This document shows, piece after piece, positions 8,940 through 17,221 of a stretch of 39,770 nt of DNA. Under the pieces are notes generated by a model. The model saw nothing but the letters and a program-made list of their open reading frames with translations. It had not been told where the DNA came from and did not search any database. Origin of the DNA: JAHDBG01 sp963922685 (GTDB lineage Bacteria > Pseudomonadota > Gammaproteobacteria > Chromatiales > Chromatiaceae). A program made the position numbers and the translations under genes. Within the stretch, counting starts at the first letter, position 1; every line of letters begins with the position of its first letter. The stretch lies in assembly GCA_963922685.1 (NCBI GenBank), contig CAWUJM010000011.1, positions 1 through 39,770 of the forward strand, given 5' to 3'.

Positions 8940-10093
8940 TGACTGCCGGAACTCTGCCACTGGCTCGCATCGGTATTGTCGGTGGCGGCCAGCTGGGTCG
9001 TATGCTGGTACAGGCCGCAGCTCGCTTCGGCTGTCCCTGTACGATACTGGATCCCGATCCTGACTGTCCGGCGGGGCAGCTGGCTGCCGACCAGCTGGTC
9101 GGCAGCTGTCACGATGCCGATCAGTTACGTCAGCTGGCAGCGGTCTGTGACGTGATCACGTATGAGCGCGAAGATATCGACAGCACCACGCTGAGCGAAC
9201 TGGCCGCACAAGGCCATGCGATCTATCCTGAACCGCAACTACTGGCCATTATCCGGGACAAACTGACCCAGAAACAATATCTGCAGCAGCACACTATCCC
9301 CACAGCTCCGTTTGTCGCGCTGGATCAGCCGACACAACAGGCCTGTGATGACTTTGGCTATCCGCTGGTACAGAAGGCGCGGTGTGGTGGTTATGATGGA
9401 CGCGGCGTCCGGATTATGCGTAGTGCGGCTGATTTTGTGCACCGCCTGCCAGTGCCTTCTCTGCTGGAACGTTATGTGCCGATTCAGCGTGAACTGGCCG
9501 TCATGGTGGCACGTGGCCAGGATGGTAACAGTGTTGCTTATCCGCCGGTCGAAATGCACTTTCATCCGGAGCACAATATTCTGGATTTGCTGCTGGCTCC
9601 GGCAGATATCCCGGCAGATACGGCTGCGGCAGCACAGGCACTGGCTGTGCGTGTCGTTGATACATTACAGGGTGTCGGCATCTTTGGTATTGAACTGTTT
9701 CTGGATGCGCAGGATCAGCTACTGGTCAATGAAATTGCACCCCGTACGCATAACTCAGGACATCATACGCTGGATGCGCACGTCACGGATCAGTTTGAAC
9801 AACAACTGCGTGTTGTTCTTGGTCTGCCGCCCGGCAGTACGGAAGCCCTCAGCCCGGCAGCGATGATCAACCTGTTGGGTGCTGCGGATTATCACGGCAC
9901 ACCGGTGATCTATGGTCTGGATGATATTCTGGCGCAGCCGGGCGTCTGTTACCACTGGTATGGTAAAAATGAGACCCGACCCCAACGCAAAATGGGCCAT
10001 ATTACCGTGCTTGATCCTGATCTGAACAATGCCCGGGCAATGGCTGCCCGGATTCGCAACCAGTTGCAGATACGAGGTGCCCTGCATGGCTGA
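8939..10093 (+). CDS. purK: N5-carboxyaminoimidazole ribonucleotide synthase
   Basis: ATP-dependent carboxylation of AIR to N5-CAIR in de novo purine synthesis. The 384 residues begin with an N-terminal nucleotide-binding loop IGIVGGGQLGRM, followed by an ATP-grasp fold: KARCGGYDGRGV (ATP loop) and the late metal-binding segment VNEIAPRTHNSGHHTLDA. The ATG at 8939 is chosen because it overlaps the yidC stop and gives the standard N-terminus; a longer frame would extend into yidC. The purE ATG lies eight bases inside its 3' end. In many bacteria the order is purE then purK; here it is reversed. Confidence 0.95.
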   Translation: MTAGTLPLARIGIVGGGQLGRMLVQAAARFGCPCTILDPDPDCPAGQLAADQLVGSCHDADQLRQLAAVCDVITYEREDIDSTTLSELAAQGHAIYPEPQLLAIIRDKLTQKQYLQQHTIPTAPFVALDQPTQQACDDFGYPLVQKARCGGYDGRGVRIMRSAADFVHRLPVPSLLERYVPIQRELAVMVARGQDGNSVAYPPVEMHFHPEHNILDLLLAPADIPADTAAAAQALAVRVVDTLQGVGIFGIELFLDAQDQLLVNEIAPRTHNSGHHTLDAHVTDQFEQQLRVVLGLPPGSTEALSPAAMINLLGAADYHGTPVIYGLDDILAQPGVCYHWYGKNETRPQRKMGHITVLDPDLNNARAMAARIRNQLQIRGALHG

Positions 10094-10562
10094 GATTGGC
10101 ATCGTGATGGGCAGTGACTCAGATCTGCCGGTTATGCAGGCGGCGGCAGACCAGCTGGATGATTTTCAGCTGGCCTATGACATGACGATTGTATCAGCGC
10201 ATCGTACGCCGCATCGGTTGTATCAGTATGCGCAACAGGCAGCAGATCAGGGCCTGCGTGTGATCATTGCTGGTGCGGGTGGTGCGGCACACCTGCCCGG
10301 GATGATTGCTGCGATCACGCCATTGCCAGTCATTGGCGTCCCGATCCGCACCGGGGCACTCAGTGGACAGGACGCGTTGTTATCTATCGTACAGATGCCT
10401 GGCGGTGTGCCGGTGGCAACCGTTGCCATTGATGGTGCGCGGAATGCCGGTATTCTGGCAGCACAGATGCTTGGCACACATGATCTGAGTGTACGCCAGA
10501 CAGTCTGCGATCATAAAGCCCGGCTTGCGGCAGATGTGATGGCTAAGATCGCTTCAAACTGA
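10086..10562 (+). CDS. purE: N5-carboxyaminoimidazole ribonucleotide mutase
   Basis: Converts N5-CAIR, the PurK product, to CAIR. The 158-residue class I PurE begins IGIVMGSDSDLPVM and contains SAHRTPHRL (catalytic His region), AGAGGAAHLPGMIA and GVPVATVAIDGARNAG. The ATG at 10086 lies inside purK with an eight-base overlap, so the two enzymes handling the unstable N5-CAIR are co-translated. The gene converges with pth, leaving only eight bases between stops, and no hairpin terminator is visible there. Confidence 0.96.
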   Translation: MAEIGIVMGSDSDLPVMQAAADQLDDFQLAYDMTIVSAHRTPHRLYQYAQQAADQGLRVIIAGAGGAAHLPGMIAAITPLPVIGVPIRTGALSGQDALLSIVQMPGGVPVATVAIDGARNAGILAAQMLGTHDLSVRQTVCDHKARLAADVMAKIASN

Positions 10563-10570
10563 TCTGGCGA

Positions 10571-11140
10571 TCATTGTGTATGCAGGTGCTGCATCGCTGC
10601 CTGCCAGGCACCGGTATGAATCTGCTCCCACATTGCCATGATCTGATCTGATCCGGTCTGCAGCCTGACTGCGTCTGTCTTATCAGGTGCGGACAGTACA
10701 TATTTCATCACGGCGGCCTGGTGTCCGGGGTGTCCGATACCGATCCGCAGGCGTGGAAACGCCGGCGTACCCAGTACCTGAATGATGTCACGCAGGCCGT
10801 TATGTCCGCCGTGCCCGCCCCGCTGCTTCAGCCGGACGACACCAGGTGGCAGATCCAGTTCGTCATGTACGACCAGAATCTGCTCAGGCTGCAGTCGGTA
10901 AAATTGTGCCAGGGCACCCACTGCACGCCCACTCTGGTTCATATAAGTGGTGGGCTTCAGCAACCACAGGTCACCTGCCGCCGGCGGTAGCCGGGCGATC
11001 AGGCCGTGGAATTTTTTTTCCTGGCGGAAGCAGACGCCGTGTTGTTGTGCCAGCCGGTCCAGCAGCCAGAAACCGGCATTATGCCGGTGACTGGCATAAT
11101 CCGGTCCCGGATTACCCAGACCGACGACACAGCGTATCAT
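10571..11140 (-). CDS. pth: Peptidyl-tRNA hydrolase
   Basis: Releases peptides from peptidyl-tRNA that has dropped off ribosomes. The 189-residue sequence starts with the family signature VGLGNPGPDYASHRHNAGF, where His20 is the catalytic histidine, and also contains KPTTYMNQSG and the substrate-clamping segment VHDELDLPPG, followed by RGGHGGHNGLRDI. It follows rplY after ten bases, last of the minus-strand ispE-tRNA-prs-rplY-pth block. The usual next gene ychF is absent; purE converges instead. Confidence 0.96.
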   Translation of the reverse strand: MIRCVVGLGNPGPDYASHRHNAGFWLLDRLAQQHGVCFRQEKKFHGLIARLPPAAGDLWLLKPTTYMNQSGRAVGALAQFYRLQPEQILVVHDELDLPPGVVRLKQRGGHGGHNGLRDIIQVLGTPAFPRLRIGIGHPGHQAAVMKYVLSAPDKTDAVRLQTGSDQIMAMWEQIHTGAWQAAMQHLHTQ

Positions 11141-11150
11141 CGACGACAGA

Positions 11151-11777
11151 TTATTCTGCAGTGTCGTCTGTGTCTGCGCTGTCTTCCTCTTCTGCTGCCT
11201 TCGGCATATGCATTGTCACGACCGTATCGTTATGGCCTTCCTGTGCTAATGCTGGTATATCAACACCAGCTGGCAGTACCAGATCGTTCAGATGCAGGCT
11301 GTCGCCCGCCTGCATCTGTCCGACATCAACTTCGATATATTCAGGTAAGTCTTTAACTGCACAGCCGATTTCAATATTGGTGAGGGCATGACTCGCCTTG
11401 CCACCTGCCTTGATGCCCGGCGCGTCAGCTTCGTTGATGAAGTGTAGCGGGACATGCAGTCTGATCCGGTCTGTATCTGTCACCCGTAGTAGATCCAGAT
11501 GCAGTATAAAGGGCCTGGACGGATGTCGTTGCAGGTCTTTCAGTATCACCCGATGGGTACTGTCCCCGAGCTTCAGTGTCAGCACGTGGGAATAAAATGC
11601 CTCATGTGCCAGGTGTTGTTCCAGTGTATTGTGTGCGGTGGCAAACTGTTGCGGTGCCTGACCGCCGCCATACAGAATGCCCGGTACCAGCCCCTGACGA
11701 CGCAGGCGGCGGCTCGCACCCTTCCCATGCGTCTCACGAGCTATGGCATCAATCTCAAAATTTTCCTGCATAATCAT
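11151..11777 (-). CDS. rplY: 50S ribosomal protein L25, Ctc (long) form
   Basis: Binds 5S rRNA. At 208 residues this is the long Ctc/TL5 form: an N-terminal L25 barrel (about 5-95, with GKGASRRLRRQGLVPGILYG) and a C-terminal beta domain (about 100-190, with GIKAGG and PEYIEVDVG), then an acidic tail of Glu/Asp. Two ATG codons open the frame (11777 and 11771); GGAG precedes them. Placement between prs and pth is standard for Gammaproteobacteria. The 83 bases between prs and rplY show only an imperfect GC-rich hairpin without a T run. Confidence 0.93.
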   Translation of the reverse strand: MIMQENFEIDAIARETHGKGASRRLRRQGLVPGILYGGGQAPQQFATAHNTLEQHLAHEAFYSHVLTLKLGDSTHRVILKDLQRHPSRPFILHLDLLRVTDTDRIRLHVPLHFINEADAPGIKAGGKASHALTNIEIGCAVKDLPEYIEVDVGQMQAGDSLHLNDLVLPAGVDIPALAQEGHNDTVVTMHMPKAAEEEDSADTDDTAE

Positions 11778-11860
11778 TCCGCTCCGACAGTGAGGTGCCC
11801 TTCAGGTAATACCCCGGTGTCCGCGACCAGACAGGGGGGTGGTAAATTCAGAAATGGTTG

Positions 11861-12826
11861 TTATTCAACAAATAATGAGCTGACCGATTCTTCATCATTG
11901 ATACTGCGCATGGATTCAGCCAGCAGGCTGGCAATGGGCAGGGCACGTACCTTGCCACAGGCCTGTCCCGCAGGACTCAGCGGTATCGTATCAGAGACGA
12001 CCAGCTCATCCAGAGCCGATTGTGTCAGGTTGCGGACTGCTGCACCGGAGAGCACAGCGTGAGTGCAGCAGGCGACGACCTGAATTGCCCCGGCGGCCTT
12101 CAGCGCGTCGGCTGCCTTGCATAAGGTGCCGGCAGTATCAACCAGATCGTCCACAATCACGCAGGTACGTCCGGCGACATCACCGATAATATTCATCACT
12201 TGCGCTTCATTGGCCTTCGGACGGCGCTTATCAATGATAGCCAGCTCAGCGTCGTCAAGACTCTTTGCGATCGCACGTGCACGCACCACGCCACCGACAT
12301 CAGGAGAGACAACGACCAGATCCGGATATTTCTGTCGCCAGATATCGGCGACCAGCACCGGGGCGGCGTAGATGTTATCGACCGGGATATCAAAAAAGCC
12401 CTGGATCTGATCGGCATGCAGGTCCATCGTCAGTACCCGGTCAGTGCCGGCCTTGTCGATCATCTTGGCGGCCAGCCGGGCGGTGATCGGTACTCGTGCT
12501 GAGCGTGAACGACGATCCTGTCGTGCATATCCGAAGTATGGAATCACTGCGGTGATACGACGGGCTGAGGCCCAGCGCAGAGCATCAACCATCACCAGCA
12601 GTTCCATCAGATTATCATTGGTTGGTGCTGACGTCGGTTGTACCACGAAGACGTCACGTCCGCGGACGTTTTCGTGGATTTCCACCATCACTTCACCATC
12701 GCTGAATTTGCCAACATCGGCCTGACCCAGCGACAGATTGAGGTAGGTGGCAATACCTGCGGCCAGTTCCGGGTGGGCATTTCCGGTGAAGACCATCATG
12801 TTGCTGGATGGCGGGGACTGCAGCAT
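11861..12826 (-). CDS. prs: Ribose-phosphate pyrophosphokinase
   Basis: Makes PRPP from ribose 5-phosphate and ATP, feeding purine, pyrimidine, His and Trp synthesis. Motifs: FTGNAHPELA at the N-terminus, FSDGEVMVEI, PYFGYARQDRRSRSARVPITA (ATP-binding flexible loop region), the metal-binding DLHADQIQGFF, and the PRPP loop VIVDDLVDTAGTLCKA. Start chosen at 12826 (321 residues), preceded by AGGG at suitable spacing; a start at 12799 would give a length closer to other Prs proteins but has no ribosome-binding site. A longer open frame upstream runs through the tRNA-Gln gene and is not coding. Confidence 0.95.
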   Translation of the reverse strand: MLQSPPSSNMMVFTGNAHPELAAGIATYLNLSLGQADVGKFSDGEVMVEIHENVRGRDVFVVQPTSAPTNDNLMELLVMVDALRWASARRITAVIPYFGYARQDRRSRSARVPITARLAAKMIDKAGTDRVLTMDLHADQIQGFFDIPVDNIYAAPVLVADIWRQKYPDLVVVSPDVGGVVRARAIAKSLDDAELAIIDKRRPKANEAQVMNIIGDVAGRTCVIVDDLVDTAGTLCKAADALKAAGAIQVVACCTHAVLSGAAVRNLTQSALDELVVSDTIPLSPAGQACGKVRALPIASLLAESMRSINDEESVSSLFVE

Positions 12827-12902
12827 GGTCGGCCCTGATCTGGAATAAGGTGGGGTAGCTGAGTGAAAAGGTCCGGCGAAACCCGTATCAGCATCGAAGG
12901 TA

Positions 12903-12977
12903 TGGCTGGGGTGGCAGGATTCGAACCTGCGCATGCCGGAGTCAAAGTCCGGTGCCTTACCGCTTGGCTACACCCCA
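12903..12977 (-). tRNA. tRNA-Gln (anticodon TTG)
   Basis: A 75-base cloverleaf on the minus strand with the 3' CCA encoded. The acceptor stem pairs TGGGGTG with the complementary bases near the 3' end, the anticodon arm is CCGGA-CTTTGAC-TCCGG with TTG in the loop, and the T arm contains GGTTCGAATCC. It lies 15 bases after the ispE stop and 76 bases before prs, the same place as in Pseudomonas-like genomes, so it is probably cut out of a longer ispE-prs transcript. Confidence 0.97.
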
Positions 12978-12992
12978 AAAAAAGACAGGAGG

Positions 12993-13844
12993 CTAGGTGA
13001 TTTCTTGTTGCAGCCTGCTATGTAATGGTGAGTCGTTACATCCGGGTGTGACGAAACCACTATAGCCCGCCGGACGTTGTGCCAGCACCTGATGTGCTGC
13101 GTCAGGCGTGGCAAATCCGGCAAACACGCAGGATCCGGTACCAGTCAGATAAGCGGGCGCAAACTGTTGCAGCCAGCGCAGGGCTGCGGCCACTGGCGGA
13201 AAGAGTCTGCAGACCACTGGCAGGCAATGGTTATCACGGGAACCCGCCATGAAGGCGCGTATTGTGATCGCGGTGGCGTCTCGTGTCAATTGTGGATCAG
13301 CAAATATTCTGGCGGTACTCACCTGACAATCCGGGATTAGTACCAGATAGCAGGCCTCCGGCAACACCAGTGGCTGCAGTTGTTCTCCGATACCTTCAGC
13401 CCAGGCTGCCCGGCCCTGCACGAAGACGGGTACATCAGCCCCCAGCTGTACGCCCAGCTGCGCTAGCCCGGTCAGACTCAGGCCACACTGCCAAAGTTGA
13501 TTGAGCGCGACCAGCACGGTCGCCGCATCAGAGCTGCCACCACCCAGTCCGGCCCCGGTTGGCAATTGTTTGTGCAGTGTGATGTCCACACCTTGTGTGC
13601 AGTTGGTGTGGGTTTGCAACAGCCTGGCGGCGCACAATGTCAGGTCTTTTTCTTCTGGAATATCTGCAAATGTGTGTATACGCCGGATGCGTCCGTCCGT
13701 CCGTACCCGGAAATCCAGCATGTCGCCGTGCTGCAGGAACTGGAAGACGGTCTGCAGCTGGTGATAACCATCCGGGCGGCGGCCCAGAATACGCAACATC
13801 AGATTCAGTTTTGCCGGGGCCGGCCAGCCCGGGGAGCAGGTCAT
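12993..13844 (-). CDS. ispE: 4-diphosphocytidyl-2-C-methyl-D-erythritol kinase
   Basis: GHMP-family kinase of the MEP isoprenoid pathway. Motifs in order: WPAPAKLNLMLRILGRRPDGYH at the N-terminus (here split: APAKLNL then GRRPDGYH), the ATP loop LPTGAGLGGGSSDAA, and LTGTGSCVFAGF near the C-terminus. The ATG at 13844 is preferred because it overlaps the upstream nuclease stop in an ATGA arrangement and yields the normal 283-residue length; a longer frame begins at 13877. Another enzyme of the same pathway, ispD, is encoded at 30448-31125. The lipoprotein gene lolB, which usually precedes ispE, is absent. Confidence 0.95.
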   Translation of the reverse strand: MTCSPGWPAPAKLNLMLRILGRRPDGYHQLQTVFQFLQHGDMLDFRVRTDGRIRRIHTFADIPEEKDLTLCAARLLQTHTNCTQGVDITLHKQLPTGAGLGGGSSDAATVLVALNQLWQCGLSLTGLAQLGVQLGADVPVFVQGRAAWAEGIGEQLQPLVLPEACYLVLIPDCQVSTARIFADPQLTRDATAITIRAFMAGSRDNHCLPVVCRLFPPVAAALRWLQQFAPAYLTGTGSCVFAGFATPDAAHQVLAQRPAGYSGFVTPGCNDSPLHSRLQQEIT

Positions 13845-16414
13845 GTTTTGATCCGGCACAGGGCCTGCAGGCCACAATGCGTGCAGGCTCGGGTATTGCG
13901 TGGTGCGACCTCGGCCAGACCGGCCTGAATCTCGCTGGTCAGCTGGTTCAGGACCTGGTGCCAGTGCTGCAATAAGTCCGGCCAGTCAGTTACTGTGGCG
14001 GTTGGTGTCAGTGCCGGGATGCCTGGTGCGATATCGGCATACGCAGCCAGGCCGCGAAACCGGGTATGCTGTGCATGCACCTGTCCCAGCAGGGCGGCGA
14101 CCGGTTGTTCTGCTTGCAGGCAGTACAGGGGTACCTGCCATTCGCCAGGTCGTTCTGTTGCCCAGTCCGGCTGTGCCAGGATGCCGCTCTTATAATCAAT
14201 CACCACTTGCTCGCCACCGGCCAGCTCGTCCACCCGATCTGCCTGCACCTGTAAACCCAGACCATGCAGTGCCAGTGGATGCCGTTCTTCCAGATAACGC
14301 ACCCGGAATGGCGTTGTGCGTTGTTTTTCCAGCGTTAGCCAGGCCAGTACCAATGTGACCAGCCGTTCGGTTTCCAGAGCCACAAACGCCGTGTGAAACA
14401 GATCCGGACGCTGCACTGCCGCCGTTTTTAAGACCTGTTCCGCCTGGTGAGTGATCAGGGCCTGCAGTCCCTTATCTGATGTCGCCTGTAATTGGCTCGA
14501 ATCGTGCAGTTCTGCCCAGACTGCCTGTAACAGTTCGTGCAATAACTGGCCGCGTAAACGCGCATCCGGGGTATGGCTGACGGTCGGCCAGGCTTGCGCA
14601 CCCAGCCGGAACCGGGCCACAGCCTGAAACGGACAGGCAGCCTGGGCATTGATCAGATGGGTGCCGCCACGCGGTGTCTGTGTGGGTGGCACCGCCTCCG
14701 GCCAGGGCAGCCGGGTCAGTTCTGCTGGCTGGCTGGCTGCCTGATGCAGTGCTGAAGCCAGATTCAGGCCCAGTGCTTCTGGTGTGGTCTGTGGCACGTC
14801 GGCAAATAACGGGCTGATCTGTTGTGGCTGATCATCTGCCTGAGCGGTATAACTGATGACCACGGTCGGCGCCATCCGGCACCAGTATGCCGTCAGACGC
14901 CGGGTGAATTGCAGTTCCTGTGTCCCGGAGGCATGCGGCATGGCCCGGTCACGTTGTAGTGATGTCGGCAATAACGGATGCGGCCGGGCGGGTGGTGGCC
15001 AGCTGAGTGCATCCATACCGAGCAGCCAGACGGCATCAAACTGCAGGCCAGCTGCTTCCAGCGGGCCCAGAATGTGCAGCCGGTGTTCGGCTGCTTCAGC
15101 CTGGAAGAGGGTATGGGTGCACAACTGGTGCCAGACATCCAGTGTTGCGCACCAGGTCATCTGTGGTTGTACCAGTTCCAGACTGGCCAGCTCGCTCAGC
15201 AGGCGGCGCAGGCGCGCTGCCTGCTGATATTCGGTGCTGTTCAGTCCATTTCCGGGCCAGCCCAGAGTTTGCATTATCTGGCTGAGCTGCGCCGCCCGGG
15301 CGACCGGTGTTGCCAGATGTGGCTGACGTGCGACCTGTTGTTGCAGCCGTGCCAGCCGTGCCGTCAGATCGGGAGCATGGGCATCCTGTGTTGCTAGGGC
15401 GCGGGCCCGTCGTACCAGTTGTGTCAGAGTCAGTTGTGGCTGACCGTCCCGGTACAGGTGGTAGTCTAATGTAGAGCGCGACAGCCATTCATCCGGTTCG
15501 CCAACGAATGGTGAGCGTAAGATCACACTGATCTCAGCCAGTGGCAGGGGCCCCGACCGGGTGAGCTGTAGCACCAGCAACAAGTGTGCGACCAGCGGAC
15601 AATCTGCCAGCGGACAACCCAGTGCCAGATTAAAGGGTACGGTTTCAGCCCCACCGGGCAGTATAGAAGCCGGGCTGAGGATCTCACTGAAGCCCTGCAA
15701 CAGAGCGGCCCGCCAGGCCTGTAATTGCGGTGTGATCACAGCAATCTGGCAGGTCGGGTTTTTTGACAAGCATTGTTCAGCCCAGACAGCGGCTGCGCGA
15801 ATCTCGTCCTGCGGGCAATCCGTACCTATGGACTGTACCTGTGTCTGGCAGCTCACTTCTGGCAGGGTGTCCAGAGTCACACCCTGCGCCTGTAACTGAT
15901 CCAGCAATGCTTGTTGTTGCGGACTGAACTGATCAAAGCCACAGAATGTGATCTGTGCTGGCAGGGCCAGAACAGCGACATGTTGCGCGAGCAGATCCGG
16001 CAATTCAGCGGATGTGATCCAGCCATGTGTCACACAGGTCTGATGAAAGGCCTGTTGCCAGCGCACAAAACAGGCGGATTCGGGTGTAGTCTGCAGTGCC
16101 GGTAGGTCTGCATCCAGTTGCCAGCCATGCCACAGTTGCCAGGCTTGTTGTGCCAGCCTGGCTGCAGCCTGCGGGCGCAGCCAGGCCTCAGCATCCTGTT
16201 GTACGATACGTTGCCAGACCAGGGCTTCCTGCATCTCCTGCAACAGAACCTGTGTGACCAGACCCTGATCTACCAGCGTGATGTAGCCTTGTTGCAGCCA
16301 GGCAGACCAGGGCAGAATCACCTTGCTCTGCCAGACTGTCGTCTGCGCGGCCTGTTGCTGATCGTATTGCTGGCGCAGTGTACGTGCCAGGCGATTGTTG
16401 ACCGTCACCAGCAT
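13841..16414 (-). CDS. PD-(D/E)XK nuclease, AddB-like putative DNA repair protein
   Basis: An 857-residue protein resembling the 'probable DNA repair protein' family related to AddB/RecB nucleases. The N-terminal two thirds look like a degenerate helicase-like scaffold without a Walker A motif; segments such as HILGPLEAAGLQFDAVWLLG resemble the inactivated helicase of AddB. The C-terminal nuclease domain has RGQLLHELLQAVW, VQADRVDEL and VIDYKSG (catalytic D and K). One cysteine near 600 (AQAACPFQ) and three at the C-terminus (CTHCGLQALC) fit the iron-sulfur staple of AddB-type nucleases. No AddA-type helicase gene is adjacent. Its stop overlaps ispE. The physiological role is inferred only from family. 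Confidence 0.78.
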   Translation of the reverse strand: MLVTVNNRLARTLRQQYDQQQAAQTTVWQSKVILPWSAWLQQGYITLVDQGLVTQVLLQEMQEALVWQRIVQQDAEAWLRPQAAARLAQQAWQLWHGWQLDADLPALQTTPESACFVRWQQAFHQTCVTHGWITSAELPDLLAQHVAVLALPAQITFCGFDQFSPQQQALLDQLQAQGVTLDTLPEVSCQTQVQSIGTDCPQDEIRAAAVWAEQCLSKNPTCQIAVITPQLQAWRAALLQGFSEILSPASILPGGAETVPFNLALGCPLADCPLVAHLLLVLQLTRSGPLPLAEISVILRSPFVGEPDEWLSRSTLDYHLYRDGQPQLTLTQLVRRARALATQDAHAPDLTARLARLQQQVARQPHLATPVARAAQLSQIMQTLGWPGNGLNSTEYQQAARLRRLLSELASLELVQPQMTWCATLDVWHQLCTHTLFQAEAAEHRLHILGPLEAAGLQFDAVWLLGMDALSWPPPARPHPLLPTSLQRDRAMPHASGTQELQFTRRLTAYWCRMAPTVVISYTAQADDQPQQISPLFADVPQTTPEALGLNLASALHQAASQPAELTRLPWPEAVPPTQTPRGGTHLINAQAACPFQAVARFRLGAQAWPTVSHTPDARLRGQLLHELLQAVWAELHDSSQLQATSDKGLQALITHQAEQVLKTAAVQRPDLFHTAFVALETERLVTLVLAWLTLEKQRTTPFRVRYLEERHPLALHGLGLQVQADRVDELAGGEQVVIDYKSGILAQPDWATERPGEWQVPLYCLQAEQPVAALLGQVHAQHTRFRGLAAYADIAPGIPALTPTATVTDWPDLLQHWHQVLNQLTSEIQAGLAEVAPRNTRACTHCGLQALCRIKT

Positions 16415-16606
16415 AGTGAATGCCCGAATGGTTGTTCTGCTGAGAAAGTATGTGACGCAATCATATTCTGTTCCGGATGAATATGATGCGGATCCTGTTC
16501 TTAATATTGAACATTATTGCTGACAATCCGGAAAGATATTTTTATAGTCAACCGGTGTCTTACACCAGTAGTGTGACTCAAACAAATGTGGCGATCTCAT
16601 GTGCCA

Positions 16607-16715
16607 GCGTTATCCGGTCATAGCTCTCCGAGGTACGCCATAAACCCATCCGTGGGGGCTCGGCTGCGGCCGTCCGGGCCGCAGACGCCCTCGGAGAGCT
16701 ATGACCGGATAACGC
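16607..16715 (-). repeat. Nested-hairpin repeat element, copy A
   Basis: Outer arms 16607-16633 and 16689-16715 are perfect 27-base inverted repeats. Inside, an 8-base stem CTGCGGCC/GGCCGCAG (16664-16671 and 16677-16684) forms a second hairpin. The asymmetric internal part (about 16631-16663, containing CCATAAACCCATCCGTGGGG) reappears reversed in copies B and C. No coding capacity. Resembles a MITE or a large extragenic palindromic repeat; no target-site duplication could be fixed by eye. Confidence 0.85.
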
Positions 16716-16768
16716 CTTTCAGTGAAGCGGCACGACCACCTGCGTGGCTGCTTTCAGGATGACACTGC

Positions 16769-16871
16769 GTCATTCCGCGCGAAGTCGCGGAATCCATCCG
16801 GGGTCAGATGGGGTAGATGAGTGGCAGATCAGGTGGATTCTGCGACTGCAGCTTCGCTGTGCGCAGAATGA
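16769..16871. repeat. Pair of inverted REP-like palindromes (BIME-like)
   Basis: First palindrome: ATTCCGCG (16772-16779) and CGCGGAAT (16786-16793) around a six-base loop, flanked by GTC and CCATCC. Second, in opposite orientation: ATTCTGCG (16837-16844) and CGCAGAAT (16862-16869), with an inner CAGCTTCGCTG mini-hairpin. The GTCATTCCGCG...GGAATCC layout is common in extragenic palindromes of many Proteobacteria. About 43 bases separate the two. Confidence 0.7.
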
Positions 16872-16973
16872 CAGCATGCCAGATCGCAAAGCAGGTGCTG
16901 CAGCACTCGCAGTTAATGATATCGTGCGCGCCGCGGACAGCATGCCAGATCGCAAAGCAGGTGCTGCAGCACT
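16870..16973 (+). repeat. 38-base direct repeat, two copies
   Basis: Identical 38-base segments at 16870-16907 and 16936-16973 begin GACAGCATGCCAGATCGC and end with a GTGCTGCAGCAC palindrome plus T. Start-to-start distance is 66 bases, leaving a 28-base unique spacer. The first copy abuts the second REP-like palindrome, suggesting local duplication of a composite unit. Confidence 0.85.
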
Positions 16974-17034
16974 GTTAGTGCCCACTTGGGAATAGTGACA
17001 CAGGTGGTTGTCACACCGTACCTGAAGGGGCGTG

Positions 17035-17130
17035 CCCGGGGTTGTTCTCCGAGGGCGTCTGCGGCCATGGATGGCCGCAGCCGAGCCCCCACGGATGGGT
17101 TTATGGCGTACCTCGGAGAACAGTCCCGGG
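17035..17130 (+). repeat. Nested-hairpin repeat element, copy B
   Basis: Outer arms 17035-17054 and 17111-17130 pair over 17 of 20 bases, including CCCGGG ends and a GTTCTCCGAGG/CCTCGGAGAAC core. The inner palindrome CTGCGGCCAT/ATGGCCGCAG (17059-17068 and 17071-17080) is perfect. The right half (17080-17119) is the reverse complement of the left half of copy A. The element ends 91 bases before the cobA start, and similarity to copy C seems to continue beyond its right arm (TGCTGACA, CCACATCAGT). Confidence 0.85.
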
Positions 17131-17221
17131 TCATGCTGACACCATTAAGTTTCATAGTTTTGGTGTAACGGCCCACATCAGTTTGAATTGTATCCTGTTA
17201 TACCTCTGCGGCTGCCGAATC

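Larger units (their letters stand above)
16415..17221. other. Gene-free, repeat-rich interval
   Basis: About 800 bases between the divergent nuclease and cobA genes. Open frames here run through repeats and have no protein-like character. It contains two copies of a nested-hairpin element in opposite orientation, a pair of REP-like palindromes and a 38-base direct repeat, all listed separately. The first 190 bases, next to the nuclease gene, are AT-richer and presumably hold its promoter; a TATGAT hexamer (minus strand, 16460-16465) is a possible -10 box but has no good -35 partner. Confidence 0.7.

Noticed and set aside
11778..11860. Rho-independent terminator between prs and rplY
   Set aside because: An imperfect GC-rich hairpin can be drawn, but no T run follows on the transcribed strand, and rplY is expected to be co-transcribed.
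12827..12934. Longer prs reading frame starting at 12934
   Set aside because: It would run through the tRNA-Gln gene and is 36 residues longer than the family; 12826 has a ribosome-binding site.
17042..17221. N-terminal extension of cobA through repeat copy B
   Set aside because: The extension translates a palindromic repeat; the ATG at 17222 gives the normal N-terminus.
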